64,000 bases of DNA from an uncultured Eubacterium sp. (GTDB lineage: Bacteria > Bacillota > Clostridia > Lachnospirales > Lachnospiraceae): positions 1 through 64,000 of the forward strand of contig CAJTZX010000011.1 of NCBI GenBank assembly GCA_910584345.1, written 5' to 3'. The position numbers and the translations under genes are program-made. The notes under the pieces were generated by a model, which was not told where the DNA came from, ran no database searches, and was given only the letters and a program-made list of their open reading frames with translations. The stretch's first letter is position 1; every line of letters starts with the position of its first letter. Shown here piece after piece: positions 43,984 through 53,168 of this stretch.

Positions 43984-45294
43984 ATGAAAGGGAAGATGAA
44001 AAAACTGGCTGCGCTGGTATTAACAGGAGTTCTTTTATGCTCTGTTTCGGCCTGCGGAAGGGAAGAAAAACCAAACCCGGGAGAAAATCTGATAAACAAT
44101 GAAACAAAAGAAAAAAAATCCGTTGCTTTGTTTAGCCCAATGGGAAAAGCGGATGCTGATGCAGAGAATACGCTTCGTACTGCACAGGAACAGACAATTA
44201 TAATGGCAGAAGAAGCTTTAGGGATTGCAGTTGATTTTAATACGTATACGGCGGAGGATTATCAGGAAAAAACATACGATGAAGTATGTGTAGAACGTGT
44301 ACGCAGCGGTATGGATGATTTTTATTTATTAAATCCAGATGTTATTAAAATGCTTGGTATGCAAGGAGCTCTGGCAGACTTATCCGGGCTGGAATCTGCA
44401 AAAAATTTGCGGGAAGTAGTAAAAACGGCAAATACGATAGATGGAAAGCTGGTAGCAATTCCGCAGGAAATCGTTGCATATGGACTGTTTGTAAATAAGG
44501 ATTTATTTGATAAATACCAGTTGGAATTGCCGGAAAAACCAGAAGAACTTTTGGAATGCTGCAGAGTTTTTAAAGAAAATGGATTTGAAACCCCGATTGG
44601 CGCAAACCGCTGGTGGCTGGAAAACTTTGTATTGTCACAGGGATTTGCAGAATTATACAATGGCGACAATACAGAGGAAGAAATAGAAGCGATTAACAGC
44701 GGCAAGGCAAAACTGAGTGATTATATGCGTCCCGGTTTTGAATATCTGCAGGAGATGATTGACAAAGGATATATTGATGCAAAAGCAGCTTACACATATG
44801 AGGCAATTGATGGGGAAGGGCCTGATTTTAAAGCACAGAAAACGCCGATTGTTATGGCATATTGGGGTGCGGCTAATGCGGAATCTTCCTATGGCAAGGT
44901 GGATTTTCATATGCAGGTGATTGGTTTTCCAACGAATCTTGGGCCGATGCCGGTCGTATCTATGACGGGGTATGGCATTTATGCAAAATCAGATCATTTG
45001 GAAGATACAAAAAAAGTTTTAGATAAGATGATTTCTGATGAAGCGCTTTCGTTGTATATGGAGAAAAACCAGGTGATTTCTCCTTCTAAAAATCTGGAGG
45101 TGGATTGTAAAGAAGCATTAAAACCGCTGAATGACAGGATCAATGAGGGAGTTTATGTACTTGGAGCAAATGCAAATCTGAAGGTGGAGCAGTGGGGAAA
45201 TACATGCTTGATCGTGCGGGAACTTTTGAACGGCGCTTCAGTGGATGCGTGTATGGCAAAGTTTGATAAGCTGCAGGAAGAGAGTCTGAAATAG
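43984..45294 (+). CDS. orphan extracellular solute-binding lipoprotein
   Basis: A 436-residue family 1 type binding protein with a lipobox VSAC (Cys near residue 22), then DAENTLRTAQEQTIIMAEEA and the receptor core (KLVAIPQEIVAYGLFVNKDL, RWWLENFVLSQGFAELYN). It looks like a sugar or peptide receptor. No permease or ATPase of the importer type is next to it. It is 15 bp downstream of the sensor kinase, so a role as sensor partner is as likely as transport. GAAAGGGAATG is the ribosome site. Confidence 0.85.
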   Translation: MKGKMKKLAALVLTGVLLCSVSACGREEKPNPGENLINNETKEKKSVALFSPMGKADADAENTLRTAQEQTIIMAEEALGIAVDFNTYTAEDYQEKTYDEVCVERVRSGMDDFYLLNPDVIKMLGMQGALADLSGLESAKNLREVVKTANTIDGKLVAIPQEIVAYGLFVNKDLFDKYQLELPEKPEELLECCRVFKENGFETPIGANRWWLENFVLSQGFAELYNGDNTEEEIEAINSGKAKLSDYMRPGFEYLQEMIDKGYIDAKAAYTYEAIDGEGPDFKAQKTPIVMAYWGAANAESSYGKVDFHMQVIGFPTNLGPMPVVSMTGYGIYAKSDHLEDTKKVLDKMISDEALSLYMEKNQVISPSKNLEVDCKEALKPLNDRINEGVYVLGANANLKVEQWGNTCLIVRELLNGASVDACMAKFDKLQEESLK

Positions 45295-45399
45295 CAAGAG
45301 CTGGAGGATTACGGACTGTATGGTACCTTTGTGACGACAGGAAAGAAAACAGATGGAACATGGAGGGTGACATTTCCGTTGGAAAAGAGCGGCCGTTAA
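45295..45399 (+). pseudogene. short C-terminal remnant of an unknown protein
   Basis: Directly after the binding-protein stop, the same frame stays open for 34 codons, reading ELEDYGLYGTFVTTGKKTDG and TWRVTFPLEKSGR before a stop. This looks like the end of a beta-rich protein domain and has no start of its own. It may be what is left after a deletion at this spot. The parent family is not recognised. Confidence 0.4.
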
Positions 45400-45406
45400 T
45401 TTTTTC

Positions 45407-45435
45407 TTTCATTTTATACGGTGTCCTGTTATAAT
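45407..45435 (+). promoter_or_regulatory. possible promoter of the ABC exporter genes
   Basis: A perfect TATAAT (45430-45435) has only a weak TTTCAT (45407-45412) 17 bp upstream. It lies about 40 nt before the ATPase start. Confidence 0.45.
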
Positions 45436-45478
45436 AGTACGGTAACAAAGTATCACAACAATGAAAGGACAACAATGA

Positions 45479-46369
45479 ATGGAACTTGAAATGAGACAAG
45501 TCCGAAAAAGTTTTGGAGAAAAGGAAGTCTTAAAGGGCATCTCTTTTCATGCTGAGGGCGGCAAAGCTTTTGGACTGCTTGGCAGAAACGGTGCGGGAAA
45601 AACGACTTCTATCCGTATTTTGATGGATGTATTTCCGCCCGACAGCGGAGAAATTTTATTTTCTAATGCGCAGATCAACAGACAGCATGTGCAGTTTGGC
45701 TATCTCCCGGAAGAACGCGGTCTGTATCCTAAAAAGAAAATTATAGACCAGTTAGTCTATTTTGCAAAGCTAAAGGGGATGGAGCAGCGCAGCGCTGTTC
45801 AGGCTGCGGATTACTGGCTGAAGCGGCTGGATATGCAGCAGCATCGAAATAAGCGGCTGGACACGCTTTCAAAAGGGAACCAGCAGAAAATCCAGCTGAT
45901 TACAGCGTTGGCACATAATCCACAGGTGATTATACTGGATGAACCGTTTTCTGGACTGGATCCGGTCAATGCGATGCTGCTTAAGGATGTTGTAAAAGAA
46001 GAAATTGCAAAAGGAAAAATAGTTTTGTTTTCCAGTCATCAGATGAACTATATTGAGGAATTTTGCGATCAGATAGCGATATTAAACGGTGGTAAAGTGG
46101 TACTCTCCGGTGATTTGCATGACATTAAGCATAATTATCCGCGAAACAGACTTGTCGTTCGCTCGGAACAAAATATGCAGATTGCAGAAGCTTTTGGCAA
46201 TGCATGTGTGGAATGCGAGGACGGCACATTGCTTCTTACACTTCCAAAGCCGGAAGCAAAACAGCGGATCATGCGACAGCTTGCGGAAACTTATGATATA
46301 GATGAAATCAAAGTTTTTGAACCATCATTAAATGATATTTTCGTAGAATATACCGAACAGCAGGTATAG
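45479..46369 (+). CDS. ABC transporter ATP-binding protein, NatA-like
   Basis: A 296-residue exporter-type ATPase with Walker A GRNGAGKTT, Q-loop region FGYLPEERGLYPK, signature LSKGNQQK and Walker B VIILDEPFSGLDP. A C-terminal DUF4162-like extension is present (LNDIFVEYTEQQV end). This pattern matches NatA-type sodium or drug export ATPases. The ATG at 45479 is used because the one 4 bp earlier meets a stop after four codons; AAAGGAC is the ribosome site. Confidence 0.9.
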   Translation: MELEMRQVRKSFGEKEVLKGISFHAEGGKAFGLLGRNGAGKTTSIRILMDVFPPDSGEILFSNAQINRQHVQFGYLPEERGLYPKKKIIDQLVYFAKLKGMEQRSAVQAADYWLKRLDMQQHRNKRLDTLSKGNQQKIQLITALAHNPQVIILDEPFSGLDPVNAMLLKDVVKEEIAKGKIVLFSSHQMNYIEEFCDQIAILNGGKVVLSGDLHDIKHNYPRNRLVVRSEQNMQIAEAFGNACVECEDGTLLLTLPKPEAKQRIMRQLAETYDIDEIKVFEPSLNDIFVEYTEQQV

Positions 46370-46404
46370 CCCGGTTATGCAAGATCAGAAAGGAAACAAA
46401 TAAA

Positions 46405-47706
46405 ATGACAGAAAACAATAAACAGGAAGCAATGACAGATTCCGGTATGAGACAGTTTGGAACGATTCTTAATTTCGAGCTGAAAGGCTGTCTGATGAAT
46501 AAGGCAAATATTATTTTTACAGTAATTTTAATTGTCATCATTGCAGCCGTAACATTTTTTCCACGAATACGACAGACGATAGACGGGGGTGGCAAATCTG
46601 AGAAATCGTCTGTTGAAGCATCCGACAGCGATGCGCCAATTATGCTAATATATAGTGATACACCAGAAAATGGCCAGCTTATATTGGAAAATTTTACAGC
46701 AGCATTTGCGAACTATCGTGTGATGCTGACAGAACAAAACATGGATGAAATACAGGAACAAATCCTTGCAGAAGAAGCAGAATGCGCATTTGTAATGGAT
46801 GGCCTGACATCTTATGACTATTATGTTAAAGATTTTTCCATGCAGGATAACAATACCGCAATTGCAGATGAATTACTGGGGAATGTTTACAGTGTAAGTG
46901 CAATGGTACGTGCGGGTATGACGGCACAGGATGCGTCAGCGGCGTTATCTGCTCAGGTAGAGCATGAAATCGTCAATCTTGGAAAAGACCAGGTTCAGAA
47001 TTTCTTTTATACTTATATTATGATTTTTGCATTGTATATGGTTATTCTGCTATATGGCCAGATGATCGCGACAAACGTGGCGATGGAAAAAAGTTCCCGG
47101 GCGATGGAGCTTTTAATTACAAGCGCAAAACCTGTCAGCATGATGTTTGGCAAAGTCATAGCGTCTTGCCTGGCCGGATTCGTACAGCTGATTGCCGTCT
47201 TTGGCTCGGGACTTCTTTTTTTCCGTATAAATCAGGAATATTGGAACGATAATCAGCTGATTTCATCGATCTTTGATATGCCGGTCTGGCTGCTTGTATA
47301 TATGCTCATATTCTTTGTGCTTGGATTTTTAATTTACGCATTTTTATACGGCGCCATCGGTTCCACAGTATCGAAGCTGGAAGATATTAACAGCGCAGTT
47401 ATGCCAATTACCATGCTGTTTATCGCTGCATTTTTTATTACTATGATGGCGCTTGCAAATGGCACGGTAGACAGTGTTCTAATGAAAATATGCTCTTATG
47501 TGCCGTTTACATCTCCGATGGCGATGTTTACACGTCTGGCAATGAGCACAGTATCGTTTTACGAAATAGCAGCTTCCATCGTGATTTTAATTGTCTCAGT
47601 CGTTGGTATTGGTGTGATTTCCGCAAAAATCTACAGGGTCGGCGTGCTGTTATATGGAACGAAGTTTAAAATTCGTACGCTTCTGGATGCTGCTAAGAAA
47701 GCATAA
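46405..47706 (+). CDS. ABC-2 type permease, NatB-like
   Basis: A 433-residue membrane protein: one N-terminal span (ANIIFTVILIVIIAAVTFF), a soluble outer domain of about 170 residues, and five or so C-terminal spans. The motif ATNVAMEKSSRAMELLITSA, the NatB hallmark, is clear. With the ATPase encoded 35 bp upstream it forms an exporter of sodium or hydrophobic compounds; substrate unknown. AGAAAGGAAAC precedes the start. The next 220 bp hold only the promoter of the small gene at 47928. Confidence 0.88.
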   Translation: MTENNKQEAMTDSGMRQFGTILNFELKGCLMNKANIIFTVILIVIIAAVTFFPRIRQTIDGGGKSEKSSVEASDSDAPIMLIYSDTPENGQLILENFTAAFANYRVMLTEQNMDEIQEQILAEEAECAFVMDGLTSYDYYVKDFSMQDNNTAIADELLGNVYSVSAMVRAGMTAQDASAALSAQVEHEIVNLGKDQVQNFFYTYIMIFALYMVILLYGQMIATNVAMEKSSRAMELLITSAKPVSMMFGKVIASCLAGFVQLIAVFGSGLLFFRINQEYWNDNQLISSIFDMPVWLLVYMLIFFVLGFLIYAFLYGAIGSTVSKLEDINSAVMPITMLFIAAFFITMMALANGTVDSVLMKICSYVPFTSPMAMFTRLAMSTVSFYEIAASIVILIVSVVGIGVISAKIYRVGVLLYGTKFKIRTLLDAAKKA

Positions 47707-47847
47707 AAGCATTCGTTGGCTATGTGGATGCCGGATGAGGGGGAAATGGCCTAAAGGGCGCACAGAATAGCCCGGAATTGAAAGAAAGACACGCAGGCAT
47801 TATTATAGAATCATAATATGTGGCGGGCATACATCCAATCGGCAATG

Positions 47848-47877
47848 TTTACAAATATAGCGGACATATAATATAAT
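47848..47877 (+). promoter_or_regulatory. promoter of the small gene at 47928
   Basis: TTTACA (47848-47853) and TATAAT (47872-47877, 18-bp spacing; a second TATAAT overlaps at 47867) lie about 50 nt before the start. Confidence 0.6.
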
Positions 47878-47927
47878 GATATTATCAGATGAGGCAAGTA
47901 AATCTGGTAAAGAACGGAGGAAAGGAT

Positions 47928-48095
47928 ATGGTAGAGGTTATGACAGACAAACAAATGCAATTCATAGCATGGCTGATTACAACAGCAACGGACAAGTGCC
48001 AGACAATGGATGAAGTAAGAGAAATGAATAAAGAAATCCGCAAGCATTCGACAGGATTCAAAGAAGAAACGGAAGAACAGAAAAAAGACGAATAA
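47928..48095 (+). CDS. small hypothetical protein
   Basis: A 55-residue charged protein (MVEVMTDKQMQFIAWLITTA, then a K/E-rich tail) without a signal peptide. It has its own promoter, a strong GGAGGAAAGG site and a terminator, so it is a well-defined single-gene unit. No family recognised. A helical protein with one amphipathic hydrophobic stretch is likely. Confidence 0.7.
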   Translation: MVEVMTDKQMQFIAWLITTATDKCQTMDEVREMNKEIRKHSTGFKEETEEQKKDE

Positions 48096-48102
48096 CAGAG
48101 AC

Positions 48103-48132
48103 AGAGCGGGACTTGCTGCCGCTCTTTTCTTT
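48103..48132 (+). terminator. terminator of the small gene
   Basis: AGAGCGG (48103-48109) pairs with CCGCTCT (48119-48125) around a 9-nt loop; TTTTCTTT follows. Confidence 0.8.
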
Positions 48133-48167
48133 ATAAAAATTCACGTAACAATGGGCGGAAATAAGTT

Positions 48168-48608
48168 TCAATCGTCGGTGCGGAAAAAGTTTGATTTCAT
48201 ATTTCCATAGCCAAAACAATTGGAACCACAGCAGCACTTGACGGAATCAATAAATATTTTGGAATTGCACAGATGCCAGTCGTCGGTTCTACATACCTGC
48301 TCATAGATATCAATAGCCGCAACCCGGATTTCCTGCTGATAACATTGACGGTAGTCTTCGATCAGGCGAAAATGTGCAGCAAGTCCGCCAAGCAGCGGGT
48401 AGTGATCGATAAACCAACGCGCTGCTTTGGCAGCAGGAGTGTTTGCGAAGCTTCGCTTTGTATGTCCGCCGGATTGTGTCACGGCATCGGATACGCATTC
48501 TGCCATGTGATGGGCAAAACAAGCGGCAAAGTGGTTGTGTTCTCCGTTTGCAGTGTCGTAGGTCAGCGGTACCGGAAATGTAGCAGTTCTATGGGTTATT
48601 TGAACTTG
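48168..48608 (-). pseudogene. start-less gene remnant with a cysteine-rich end
   Basis: On the minus strand a frame of 147 codons is open from just after a stop at 48611 to 48168. It has codon use like real genes and reads FPVPLTYDTANGEHNHFAAC, YPLLGGLAAHFRLIEDY and IRVAAIDIYEQV, ending in a cysteine-rich VKCCCGSNCFGYGNMK. The only ATG lies about 33 codons into the conserved-looking part, with no ribosome site. I read it as the 3' part of a decayed gene. The family is not recognised. The remaining bases up to 48720 hold no gene. Confidence 0.5.
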
Positions 48609-48721
48609 TTACCCGGAAATATTGTTTGTGTCATGACAGACAAAAAGAATAAGGGATTCACATCTTGATTTTTTGCCGGATGTTATTTATACTTATGGAA
48701 AATTAGTAAGGAAAAAAGACG

Positions 48722-50053
48722 ATGCAAAAAAAAGAACATAAAATATCCCGCATTCTTGCGGGCAGTATTGCGCAAGAGCTGGAAATAGAGCCAGGCGATG
48801 TGCTGCTGTCAGTGAATGATACGGAAATAAAAGATGTATTTGATTATCATTACCAGTTAAATGAAGAATATGTGACGGTAGCCATTCGTAAATCGGACGG
48901 TGAAGAGTGGGAATATGAGATTGAAAAAGAATATGAAGAGGACCTTGGCATCGAATTTGAAAATGGCCTGATGGATGAGTACCGTTCCTGCTCTAATCAT
49001 TGTATTTTTTGCTTTATCGATCAGATGCCTCCGGGTATGCGTGAAACGCTGTATTTTAAAGATGATGATTCCAGGCTTTCGTTTTTACAGGGCAATTATG
49101 TTACGCTTACGAATATGCGGGATACGGATATTGAGCGCATTATTACTTATAAATTAGCGCCGATTAATATTTCTGTGCAGGCGATGAATCCGCAGCTGCG
49201 ATGTAAGATGCTTGGCAACCGGTTTGCAGGAGAAGCTTTAAAAAAAATGCGGCGATTATATGAAGCAGGCATTGAAATGAATGGGCAGATTGTGCTCTGC
49301 AAAGGAGTCAATGACAAGGAGGAACTGGAACGCAGTATTCGCGGGCTGATAGAATATATTCCTCATATGCGCAGCGTGTCGGTTGTACCGGCAGGATTGA
49401 CCAAATACAGGGAAGGGCTCTATCCGCTGGAACTGTTTACGAAGCAGGAGGCTATCGAAGTATTGGAGATGATACACAGATGGCAGAGGTGGTGTATGGA
49501 GCGCTTCGGCATGCATTTTGTACATGCTTCGGATGAATGGTATCTGCTGGCGGATATGGAGCTACCACGGGAAGAGACGTATGACGGATATCTTCAATTG
49601 GAAAACGGAGTTGGGATGCTGCGGCTGCTGTTGGAGGAATTTCAGGAAGCGTTACGTATGGAAGAACAAAAAGGGTGTCTGCAGCATGTTGCCTGCAAAG
49701 CAGAAAAAATATCGATTGCAACTGGAAAGCTGGCTGCGCCGTTTATAGAACAGCTGTCGCAGCAGTTTATGCAGCGTTATCCGCAAAAGGGTATTCGTGT
49801 ATTTGCAATCCGCAATGATTTTTTTGGCGAGCAGATTACAGTATCAGGACTTTTAACGGGGCAGGATCTTTTCAAACAGCTGCAGAATGAGGATTTGGGA
49901 GATCGCTTGCTGCTTCCGTGCAGCCTTTTGCGCAGTGGCGAGGAAATTTTTTTGGATGATATGACGCTTGAGGAGCTGAAAAAGGCTTTACAAGTTAAAA
50001 TAGTTATTGTAAACTCTAACGGACAGGATTTATATGATGCGTTATTAGAATAG
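48722..50053 (+). CDS. DUF512 family radical SAM protein with PDZ-like domain
   Basis: A 443-residue protein. Residues 1-80 form a PDZ-like domain (HKISRILAGSIAQELEIEPG). The radical SAM cluster motif CSNHCIFC (C-x3-C-x2-C) follows near residue 90 in the family sequence RSCSNHCIFCFIDQMPPGMR. The C-terminal DUF512 domain ends with SNGQDLYDALLE. The reaction is unknown. The gene is commonly found immediately before der in Clostridia, as here (9-bp gap), so a ribosome-related role is often guessed. Confidence 0.92.
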   Translation: MQKKEHKISRILAGSIAQELEIEPGDVLLSVNDTEIKDVFDYHYQLNEEYVTVAIRKSDGEEWEYEIEKEYEEDLGIEFENGLMDEYRSCSNHCIFCFIDQMPPGMRETLYFKDDDSRLSFLQGNYVTLTNMRDTDIERIITYKLAPINISVQAMNPQLRCKMLGNRFAGEALKKMRRLYEAGIEMNGQIVLCKGVNDKEELERSIRGLIEYIPHMRSVSVVPAGLTKYREGLYPLELFTKQEAIEVLEMIHRWQRWCMERFGMHFVHASDEWYLLADMELPREETYDGYLQLENGVGMLRLLLEEFQEALRMEEQKGCLQHVACKAEKISIATGKLAAPFIEQLSQQFMQRYPQKGIRVFAIRNDFFGEQITVSGLLTGQDLFKQLQNEDLGDRLLLPCSLLRSGEEIFLDDMTLEELKKALQVKIVIVNSNGQDLYDALLE

Positions 50054-50062
50054 GAGATAAAA

Positions 50063-51391
50063 ATGAGCAAACCAATTGTAGCTATCGTAGGACGTCCAAA
50101 TGTTGGGAAGTCTACCTTGTTTAATGCGCTGGCCGGTTCCCGGATTTCGATCGTAAAAGATACGCCGGGGGTTACCAGAGATCGTATTTATGCAGATATA
50201 TCGTGGACGGATCATGATTTTACAATGATTGATACCGGAGGGATTGAGCCGGACAGCAAAGATATTATTTTGTCACAGATGCGGGAGCAGGCGCAGATTG
50301 CAATCGATACCGCAGATGTAATCATTATGATTACGGATGTACGCCAGGGGCTTGTGGACGCAGACGCAAAAGTGGCCGATATGCTGCGCCGTTCTCATAA
50401 ACCGGTAATTTTAGCGGTTAATAAAGTTGATAATTTTGACAAATTTATGATGGACGTGTATGAGTTTTATAATTTGGGGCTTGGGGAACCGGTGCCGATT
50501 TCAGCGGCTTCAAGACTTGGATTAGGAGAACTGCTGGATGAAACGGTTCAGTATTTTTCTGCAAACGGACAGGAAGAAAAGGAAGATGAACGTCCAAAGA
50601 TTGCCATTGTAGGAAAGCCAAATACAGGGAAGTCCTCGCTGGTAAATAAGCTGTGCGGCAAAGATCGTGTTATTGTATCTGATATTGCGGGAACGACACG
50701 GGATGCGATCGATACGGAGGTAACATATCATGGGCAGGAATATGTATTTATCGATACGGCAGGCATCCGGCGCAAGAGTAAAATTAAAGAAGAGATTGAA
50801 CGCTACAGCATTATTCGTGCGGTTACGGCTGTGGAACGTGCAGACGTGGTAATTCTTATGATCGACGGTGTGGAAGGTGTGACGGAGCAGGATGCGAAAA
50901 TTGCAGGAATTGCACATGAGAGAGGAAAAGGCATCATTATTGCAGTGAATAAGTGGGATATTGTGGAAAAGGATGATAAAACGATTTATCGTCAGACAGA
51001 AAGAATCCGCCAGGTGCTCAGCTTTATGGCATATGCGGAGATTATGTTTATTTCTGCGAAAACTGGGCAGCGTTTGCACAAATTGTTTTCCATGATCGAC
51101 CTTGTCATACAAAATAACAGTATGCGCGTAGCGACGGGTGTGTTGAATGAGATTATGACGGAAGCAGTTGCGCTCCAGCAGCCGCCGTATGATAAAGGAA
51201 AGCGCTTAAAGCTGTATTATATTACGCAAGTATCGGTAAAACCGCCGACATTTGTGATATTTGTAAACGATAAAGAGCTGATGCATTTTTCTTATACGAG
51301 ATATTTGGAAAACCGGATTCGGGATGCATTTGGATTTCGCGGAACGGCGCTTAAGTTTTTGATCCGTGAGCGGAAGGAGGGCGGAAAATGA
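50063..51391 (+). CDS. der: ribosome biogenesis GTPase Der (EngA)
   Basis: A 442-residue GTPase required for 50S subunit assembly. Two tandem G domains are visible: GRPNVGKST near residue 9 and GKPNTGKSS near 183, each with DTxG (IDTGGIE, IDTAGIR) and NKxD (NKVD, NKWD) motifs. A KH-like C-terminal domain follows. The stop overlaps the start of plsY by four bases, indicating translational coupling. Confidence 0.97.
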   Translation: MSKPIVAIVGRPNVGKSTLFNALAGSRISIVKDTPGVTRDRIYADISWTDHDFTMIDTGGIEPDSKDIILSQMREQAQIAIDTADVIIMITDVRQGLVDADAKVADMLRRSHKPVILAVNKVDNFDKFMMDVYEFYNLGLGEPVPISAASRLGLGELLDETVQYFSANGQEEKEDERPKIAIVGKPNTGKSSLVNKLCGKDRVIVSDIAGTTRDAIDTEVTYHGQEYVFIDTAGIRRKSKIKEEIERYSIIRAVTAVERADVVILMIDGVEGVTEQDAKIAGIAHERGKGIIIAVNKWDIVEKDDKTIYRQTERIRQVLSFMAYAEIMFISAKTGQRLHKLFSMIDLVIQNNSMRVATGVLNEIMTEAVALQQPPYDKGKRLKLYYITQVSVKPPTFVIFVNDKELMHFSYTRYLENRIRDAFGFRGTALKFLIRERKEGGK

Positions 51392-52044
51392 TGATAGCAC
51401 GTATCCTTTCGATTTTTATTGGTTATCTGTTCGGATTGTTTACCACTGGTTATTTTTATGCAAAGCATATGCACGTAGATATCCGCAGCATGGGCAGCGG
51501 TAATATCGGGACGACCAATACGTTTCGTACGCTTGGGAAAAAAGCGGGTGTGATAGTGTTTTTAGGCGATGGTTTCAAAGGGGTGTTTGCAGTACTGCTT
51601 GTGTGGCTGCTCTTTCATAACCAATATGTCGGCGGAATTAAAATACTGGAAGCTTATGCGGGGCTTGGAGCGGTTCTTGGCCATAATTTTCCCATTCATT
51701 TAAAGCTAAAAGGCGGCAAAGGAATTGCAACGACTGCCGGTATGATGCTGGCGTTTTGTCCGTGGGCGGTTCCGGTATGCCTGGTGTTGTTTACACTCAG
51801 CATTTTTGTGAAAAAGTATGTTTCGGTAGGTTCTCTGCTAGTATGCTTGGGATTTTTTGTACAGACAGTTTTGTTTGGGAACAGCGGGGTATTGGGTGCG
51901 CCGCAATGGGCTTTGACAGAAATATATATTGTTGTCGGACTGGTATGTCTGCTTGGGGTAATCCGCCATCAGTCCAATATTAAGCGGCTGTTAAGCGGTA
52001 CGGAAAATAAAGTTTTCGTACAGGAAGAGCAAAGAAAATCATAA
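51388..52044 (+). CDS. plsY: acyl-phosphate--glycerol-3-phosphate acyltransferase PlsY
   Basis: First acyl transfer of phospholipid synthesis, using acyl phosphate from PlsX. The 218-residue membrane protein has about five spans and the PlsY motifs MGSGNIGTTNTFRTLG, KGGKGIATT and GHNFPIHLKLKGGKG. The start overlaps der (ATGATGA). It is followed by gpsA, which makes its substrate glycerol-3-phosphate. Confidence 0.96.
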   Translation: MMIARILSIFIGYLFGLFTTGYFYAKHMHVDIRSMGSGNIGTTNTFRTLGKKAGVIVFLGDGFKGVFAVLLVWLLFHNQYVGGIKILEAYAGLGAVLGHNFPIHLKLKGGKGIATTAGMMLAFCPWAVPVCLVLFTLSIFVKKYVSVGSLLVCLGFFVQTVLFGNSGVLGAPQWALTEIYIVVGLVCLLGVIRHQSNIKRLLSGTENKVFVQEEQRKS

Positions 52045-52150
52045 ACATCTGCCGCAGAAGACTAAAAATGAGAAGGAAATCAAATCAGAAGGAAATCATC
52101 ATTTGAATCAAATCGAAAATAAAAGGAACGATTCAGAAAGAAGGAAATTA

Positions 52151-53164
52151 ATGGCGAAATTAGGAATTATAGGTGCAGGAAGCTGGGGAACGGCGCTGGC
52201 TGTTGTATTGGAAAAGAATGGACATGACGTTGTGATCTGGTCTGCAATAGAAGCGGAGATTCAGATGTTTCAAGAGCATCATGAGCATAAAGAAAAGCTG
52301 CCTGGTATTAAGCTGGCAGATAACATCCGCTATACCGTACAGCTGCAGGAGGCAGTAGTTGGCATGGATGCGCTTGTACTGGCTGTTCCGTCTATGTATG
52401 CGAGACAGACAGCTGGACGTATGGCACAGTATGTATCAGACGGTCAGCTGATTGTAAGTGTGGCGAAGGGAATCGAGGAAGATACACTGATGACGCTGTC
52501 GCAGATTATAAAACAGGAAATTCCACAGTCAGTTCCTGCTGTTTTATGCGGGCCGTCCCATGCGGAGGAAGTCGGGCGTGGAATGCCGTCTGCGCTTGTA
52601 GCCGGTGCGAAGAGAAGAGATACAGCGGAACGTGTACAGCATTATTTTATGAATGAGGCGTTTCGTGTCTATACGAGTCCGGATGTGCTGGGCATGGAAA
52701 TCGGAGCTTCCTTAAAAAATGTAATTGCGCTGGCGGCAGGAATGGCAGATGGCCTTGGATATGGAGATAATACGAAAGCTGCGCTTATCACAAGAGGAAT
52801 CAATGAGATTGGGCGCCTGGGACTTGCAATGGGCGCGAAATACGAAACGTTAAGCGGGCTGACCGGTATTGGAGATTTGATTGTAACATGTGCGAGTATG
52901 CATAGCCGCAACCGAAGGGCCGGAATACTGATGGGTAAAGGATACAGTATGCAGCAGGCGATGGATGAAGTAAAGATGGTCGTAGAGGGCGTTTATTCTG
53001 CAAAGGCAGCTATGGGCCTGGCACAAAAATATGGTGTGGATCTGCCGATTATCGGACAGGTCAATGCGGCATTGTTTGAAAATAAGCCGGTAAAGGATGC
53101 AGTATACGAATTGATGACCAGGGATAAAAAAGTGGAACATGACGAACTTGCCTGGGAGGAGTAA
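52151..53164 (+). CDS. gpsA: glycerol-3-phosphate dehydrogenase [NAD(P)+]
   Basis: Makes sn-glycerol-3-phosphate from dihydroxyacetone phosphate for lipid synthesis. The 337-residue protein begins MAKLGIIGAGSWGTALA, the NAD-binding loop, and contains LCGPSHAEEVGRGMP and the catalytic-lysine segment EIGASLKNVIALAAG. The frame is open back to 52103, but the AAGGAAATTA site directly before 52151 and the family opening fix the start. It lies in a plsY-gpsA-folC order; folC begins 4 bp after the stop. Confidence 0.96.
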   Translation: MAKLGIIGAGSWGTALAVVLEKNGHDVVIWSAIEAEIQMFQEHHEHKEKLPGIKLADNIRYTVQLQEAVVGMDALVLAVPSMYARQTAGRMAQYVSDGQLIVSVAKGIEEDTLMTLSQIIKQEIPQSVPAVLCGPSHAEEVGRGMPSALVAGAKRRDTAERVQHYFMNEAFRVYTSPDVLGMEIGASLKNVIALAAGMADGLGYGDNTKAALITRGINEIGRLGLAMGAKYETLSGLTGIGDLIVTCASMHSRNRRAGILMGKGYSMQQAMDEVKMVVEGVYSAKAAMGLAQKYGVDLPIIGQVNAALFENKPVKDAVYELMTRDKKVEHDELAWEE

Positions 53165-53168
53165 GCAT

